9,500 nucleotides of DNA, taken from positions 1 through 9,500 of the forward strand of contig CASECL010000250.1 in assembly GCA_949286445.1 (NCBI GenBank), in the 5' to 3' direction. The notes below the pieces were generated by a model. It had not been told where the DNA came from and made no database searches. It saw nothing but the letters and a program-made list of their open reading frames with translations. Position numbers and translations under genes: made by a program. This document shows, in pieces, positions 7,613 to 9,500 of this stretch; the stretch's first letter is position 1; every line of letters starts with the position of its first letter. The DNA comes from an uncultured bacterium. Its GTDB lineage: Bacteria; Verrucomicrobiota; Lentisphaeria; Victivallales; Victivallaceae.

Positions 7613-7617
7613 TCTCC
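7613..7617 (-). promoter_or_regulatory. Shine-Dalgarno site that fixes the glycosidase start
   Basis: On the minus strand TCCGGAGATAAA precedes ATG 7608, giving GGAG with a 5-base spacer. The ATG ten codons upstream (7638) has only CCGATAATA before it. This decides for the shorter, 684-residue protein. Confidence 0.65.
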
Positions 7618-7667
7618 GGATTTAAAGTGTTTATACATTATTATCGGATCAGTTTTATACTGCTAAT

Positions 7668-7696
7668 TTGAAAATATGCCTCCGCCGGAGTATATT
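7668..7696 (+). promoter_or_regulatory. Sigma70-like promoter of the AraC-family gene
   Basis: TTGAAA (7668-7673), a 17-base spacer and TATATT (7691-7696) match the consensus at five of six bases in each box. The predicted start of transcription is near 7702-7704. That lies downstream of ATG 7676 and so excludes it as the start codon for this transcript; translation would begin at 7751 after a leader of about 48 bases. Confidence 0.6.
7680..7690. promoter_or_regulatory. GC-rich palindrome in the divergent promoter region
   Basis: CTCCG-C-CGGAG is a perfect inverted repeat with 5-bp arms in an otherwise AT-rich control region. It fills most of the spacer of the plus-strand promoter and covers the predicted minus-strand transcription start. 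It may be an operator; chance cannot be excluded at this length. Confidence 0.3.
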
Positions 7697-7722
7697 ATAA
7701 CACGTTATATTGGAAATATCAA
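7694..7722 (-). promoter_or_regulatory. Sigma70-like promoter of the glycosidase gene
   Basis: On the minus strand TTGATA (7722-7717), a 17-base spacer and a perfect TATAAT (7699-7694) give a near-consensus promoter. Transcription would start near 7686-7688, leaving a leader of about 80 bases before ATG 7608. The -10 box shares 7694-7696 with the -10 box of the opposing promoter, and the -35 box touches the first direct repeat at 7721-7722. Confidence 0.65.
7696..7709. promoter_or_regulatory. AT-rich palindrome at the AraC-gene transcription start
   Basis: TATAAC-AC-GTTATA is an inverted repeat with 6-bp arms. It overlaps the minus-strand -10 box and the predicted plus-strand transcription start, so a bound protein would affect both promoters. 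The low sequence complexity of the region makes chance possible. Confidence 0.3.
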
Positions 7723-7751
7723 CAGCACAAAATCTTCAAAAACAGCACAAA
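7721..7751. repeat. 11-bp direct repeat with 20-bp period: candidate AraC-family operator
   Basis: AACAGCACAAA occurs perfectly at 7721-7731 and 7741-7751. Same-orientation half-sites about two helical turns apart are typical of AraC-family operators. Relative to the glycosidase promoter the copies lie at about -35 to -45 and -55 to -65, with the first overlapping the -35 box by two bases; this is the arrangement expected for class II activation. For the regulator's own promoter the same repeats lie at about +18 to +49, suited to autorepression. Binding by the adjacent regulator is inferred from position. Confidence 0.6.
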
Positions 7752-8686
7752 TGGGGCTTTTTGAGACAATTAATAACCTGCATATCACCTTGGGACCGTA
7801 TTGGCAGGGAAAGTGGCACTCCGGTTTTATCGAAGGCAATCGCTATCTTTATGACTATGGAGTGGTTTTCTACGAGTATGGCGAAGCCAGAGTGATAACA
7901 GAAAATGAGATACTTTACTGCAAGCGCAACTGCGTGCTCATTCTGCCTCCCGGAGTAATGCATTGTACGATCGTGGATAAACTGGTTTCCCGCTGGTGTC
8001 TCCATTTTGACTGGCATGGGGATTGCCCGTTTCACCGCACTGGATTATATCCATGGAAGTTTGTAGATTCCAGAGAAAAGTATATTCCGGAATACGCCTC
8101 CATGCCGCCTCCGGAAGATTTTAATCTGAAGTTTCCGTTTTTTGTCCATCTTAACGGAAAAAGCAGTGAACGCTTGTTGGAAAAGTTTCAAAATTTCTTT
8201 GCCGTACCTGCCGCATCTTTTTCCGGAATGTTAAGCCGGCACGGGCTGATGATGGAAATTCTGGGAATGATTTTTGATCCGGAAAATGCATCAGAAAATT
8301 CCACCGGAAAAGAAAAGTTGGCCAATAATGTTTTTATCCGGGCTAAAAGCCGCTTTGATTCTGAATTTTTCAATCCGGATGTAAATATAAAAAATACCGC
8401 TGCAATGCTGAGAGTGACGCCAAATCATTTATCAAAACTTTTCCGGCGTAATCTGGGTATTCCATGTTCAAACTATTTGCAAAATTTGCGCCTCACCCAT
8501 GCTGAACAGCTGCTGTCTGAGGGAAATTTATCTATTCAGGAACTTGCTTTTGCCTGCGGATTTTCTGATGCCAATTACTTTTCCAGGTGTTTCCGGAAAA
8601 GACGGCAGATGACTCCGGGGGCTTTCCGTAAAAGTCATCTGGCATCCAGGGATGATTCGGAAAATAAAAAAACATCCGGCGGTTGA
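7751..8686 (+). CDS. AraC-family transcriptional regulator
   Basis: 311 residues from ATG 7751. The N-terminal half (about 15-130) looks like the cupin-type sensor domain of the family (GEARVITENEILYCKRNCVLILPPGVMH, shown here as residues 44-71). The C-terminal about 100 residues hold two helix-turn-helix motifs: NIKNTAAMLRVTPNHLSKLF (212-231) and the family signature from IQELAFACGFSDANYFSRCF (262-281) to MTPGAFRK (287-294). AraC-family proteins bind tandem DNA half-sites and usually activate sugar-use genes in response to a ligand. ATG 7676 would give 25 more residues of low-complexity character, but a strong promoter overlaps it and it has no ribosome site; ATG 7751 also lacks a clear Shine-Dalgarno site, so the start rests on the promoter and on normal family length. 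The likely targets are itself and the divergent glycosidase gene. The ligand is unknown. Confidence 0.9.
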   Translation: MGLFETINNLHITLGPYWQGKWHSGFIEGNRYLYDYGVVFYEYGEARVITENEILYCKRNCVLILPPGVMHCTIVDKLVSRWCLHFDWHGDCPFHRTGLYPWKFVDSREKYIPEYASMPPPEDFNLKFPFFVHLNGKSSERLLEKFQNFFAVPAASFSGMLSRHGLMMEILGMIFDPENASENSTGKEKLANNVFIRAKSRFDSEFFNPDVNIKNTAAMLRVTPNHLSKLFRRNLGIPCSNYLQNLRLTHAEQLLSEGNLSIQELAFACGFSDANYFSRCFRKRRQMTPGAFRKSHLASRDDSENKKTSGG

Positions 8687-8840
8687 AATTAACCGGGATT
8701 GATATAACAGCAGAAAAACAGCTGCTGTAATTGCATTGCGGCGTCTAAAAACAGTAAAAAAACAAGTTATTGAATTTTTTTATTCTGTTGACAGCAGCCG
8801 TGATGAATGTGCCGGATTCGATCAGAGATCGGCAGAGAAG

Positions 8841-8882
8841 CGGTGAAAAACTTTTGAAGCAAGTTTTTGCTCCGTCTTTTTA
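8841..8882 (+). terminator. Terminator of the AraC-family gene
   Basis: AAAAACTT (8846-8853) pairs with AAGTTTTT (8861-8868) around a 7-base loop. The stem is extended at its base by G8845-C8870 and CGG/CCG (8841-8843 with 8872-8874) across a T/T mismatch and a bulged G. TCTTTTT follows. It lies about 155 bases after the AraC stop codon and is the best plus-strand terminator in the gap. Confidence 0.55.
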
Positions 8883-8929
8883 CCTTGCCCGGGTTGAAAA
8901 AATATCTGTTTCTGATACTTTGAGCAAGT

Positions 8930-8970
8930 AAAAACGGCCGCAGCAGAAAACGTGTCTCTGCCCGCGGCCG
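8930..8970 (-). terminator. Strong terminator of the FG-GAP protein gene
   Basis: CGGCCGC (8935-8941) pairs with GCGGCCG (8964-8970), continued by GCAG/CTGC (8943-8946 with 8958-8961) across a small internal loop. On the minus strand the stem is directly followed by TTTTTAC, a canonical intrinsic terminator 20 bases past the stop codon. On the plus strand a run of seven T occurs only about 14 bases after the stem, so any action in that direction is weaker. Confidence 0.8.
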
Positions 8971-8989
8971 CAGAACTGAATCTATTTTT

Positions 8990-9500
8990 TTACATCACAG
9001 CGGAGGCAAAAGAGGTGGTCCACTCTGAGCCAACTGAGTCATAATAGTGCCAGGTAAGGCTGTCCGGACCATTGGTAAGCAGAACTCCCAAATCCCCGGC
9101 CGCAGTACGGATGCGCATGTCGTCCAAACCGTCACCATTGAAGTCGCCGATCTGTTCAACTACATTGCCGGCAGTCTGATTGCCCAATCCCATCCAGCCG
9201 GAAACACTGCCGTCAGCAATTTCCCATACGCCGTAATAGTCGCCTTTCTTGAGCAATACATCGTCAACGCCGTCACCATTGAAATCGCCGCAGCCGACAA
9301 TTTCCTGATCACTGCCAAGAGTATCAAGATTGGCCCATTTCGCGCTGCCGTCAGCCTGCATAAGCCAGGTGCCGCTGTATCCGGCAGCGTTGTTGCGGAG
9401 CACAATATCACTGATACCGTCTCCATTCAAATCGCCAACCGCAGCAATTTCCCACTCATTCCCCAGGCTTTCAATATAATTCCAGCCGGTTTTTTCTCCG
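8990..9500 (-). CDS. C-terminal part of an FG-GAP/VCBS-type repeat protein, cut by window edge
   Basis: The frame is open to the right edge, so the start lies outside; 169 residues and the stop (TAA, 8990-8992) are visible. Three tandem units of 47-49 residues each carry a calcium-binding-like DxNxDGxxD loop: GDLNGDGISD (22-31), GDFNGDGVDD (71-80) and GDFNGDGLDD (118-127). Aromatic, glycine-rich strands lie between them (GTWLMQADGSAKW, YGVWEIADGSVSGW). Such repeats fold as beta-propeller blades and occur in large secreted or surface-bound proteins for adhesion or polysaccharide contact. The last unit ends about 40 residues before the C-terminus, with no LPXTG or other sorting motif visible. 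The full protein is probably much longer, and its N-terminal domains would decide its role. A TTG codon near 9428 could be mistaken for a start but lies inside the first visible repeat. Confidence 0.85.
   Translation of the reverse strand, partial: GEKTGWNYIESLGNEWEIAAVGDLNGDGISDIVLRNNAAGYSGTWLMQADGSAKWANLDTLGSDQEIVGCGDFNGDGVDDVLLKKGDYYGVWEIADGSVSGWMGLGNQTAGNVVEQIGDFNGDGLDDMRIRTAAGDLGVLLTNGPDSLTWHYYDSVGSEWTTSFASAVM
9119..9436 (-). repeat. Three calcium-loop repeat motifs in the FG-GAP protein gene
   Basis: The DNA for the three GDxNGDGxxD loops lies at 9407-9436, 9260-9289 and 9119-9148. The second and third share 20 of 21 bases (9270-9290 against 9129-9149), while the first differs more (CTCCATTCAAATC). 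Near-identity at the base level suggests recent duplication or gene conversion between units. Confidence 0.7.

Larger units (their letters stand above)
8687..8989. other. 303-base convergent intergenic region
   Basis: The gap lies between the AraC-family gene and the FG-GAP protein gene, which point towards each other. It contains a 7-bp hairpin without a T-run (ACAGCAG/CTGCTGT, 8707-8728), a plus-strand terminator (8841-8882) and a minus-strand terminator (8930-8970). A TTGACA hexamer at 8788-8793 has no matching -10 box. AACAGCAGAAA at 8706-8716 matches the candidate operator half-site at 10 of 11 bases but is single. No coding sequence was recognised. Confidence 0.7.

Noticed and set aside
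7219..7671. 150-codon plus-strand frame opposite the glycosidase 5' end
   Set aside because: It is antisense to strongly conserved barrel motifs and has no domain or ribosome site of its own.
8707..8728. Hairpin ACAGCAG/CTGCTGT shortly after the AraC stop codon, considered as its terminator
   Set aside because: No T-run follows; the structure at 8841-8882 is the better candidate.
8788..8793. Perfect -35-like TTGACA
   Set aside because: At 16-18 bases downstream the sequence is GC-rich without a -10 box, and no gene follows on that strand.

Overview
The window looks like a chromosomal piece of a PVC-superphylum bacterium, most likely Lentisphaerota (Victivallis-like). This is an inference from gene content: Amuc_1098-type secretins with an N-terminal TPR region, a GH42-like/GHL6-like glycosidase paired with an AraC regulator, a sugar isomerase/epimerase-like TIM-barrel protein and an FG-GAP surface protein. 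Coding DNA is of moderate G+C; the long gaps are clearly AT-richer. No RNA gene, CRISPR array, insertion sequence or phage gene was seen.

Layout. (1) Positions 2-3841, plus strand: two adjacent paralogous secretin-domain proteins, the first cut by the window edge, the second complete with signal peptide, TPR-like region, STN domain and secretin domain. They are probably outer-membrane pores of a type IV pilus/type II secretion-like machine. (2) Positions 3842-3958: two tandem hairpins, the second a canonical intrinsic terminator lying only 12 bases before the next start codon. (3) Positions 3959-4873, plus strand: a xylose-isomerase-like TIM-barrel protein. (4) Positions 4874-5553: a 680-base AT-rich gap with terminators and at most one tiny, unproven ORF. 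(5) Positions 5554-7608, minus strand: a large cytoplasmic glycosidase-like protein with a TIM barrel, a trimerisation-like domain and a C-terminal beta domain. (6) Positions 7609-7750: a compact divergent control region. (7) Positions 7751-8686, plus strand: an AraC-family regulator. (8) Positions 8687-8989: a convergent gap with one terminator for each side. (9) Positions 8990-9500, minus strand: the C-terminal end of an FG-GAP/VCBS-type repeat protein.

How the genes work together. The AraC regulator and the divergent glycosidase gene form a likely local regulon. Between them lie two overlapping sigma70-like promoters that share part of their -10 boxes, and a perfect 11-bp direct repeat with a 20-bp period. 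The repeat sits where an AraC-type activator would touch the -35 box of the glycosidase promoter while occupying the early transcribed region of its own gene. This promoter geometry also implies that the regulator starts at 7751, not at the upstream in-frame ATG at 7676. The most unusual items are this control region, the terminator placed against the TIM-barrel gene, and the secretin pair. I do not see convincing evidence of a wholly new multi-gene system.
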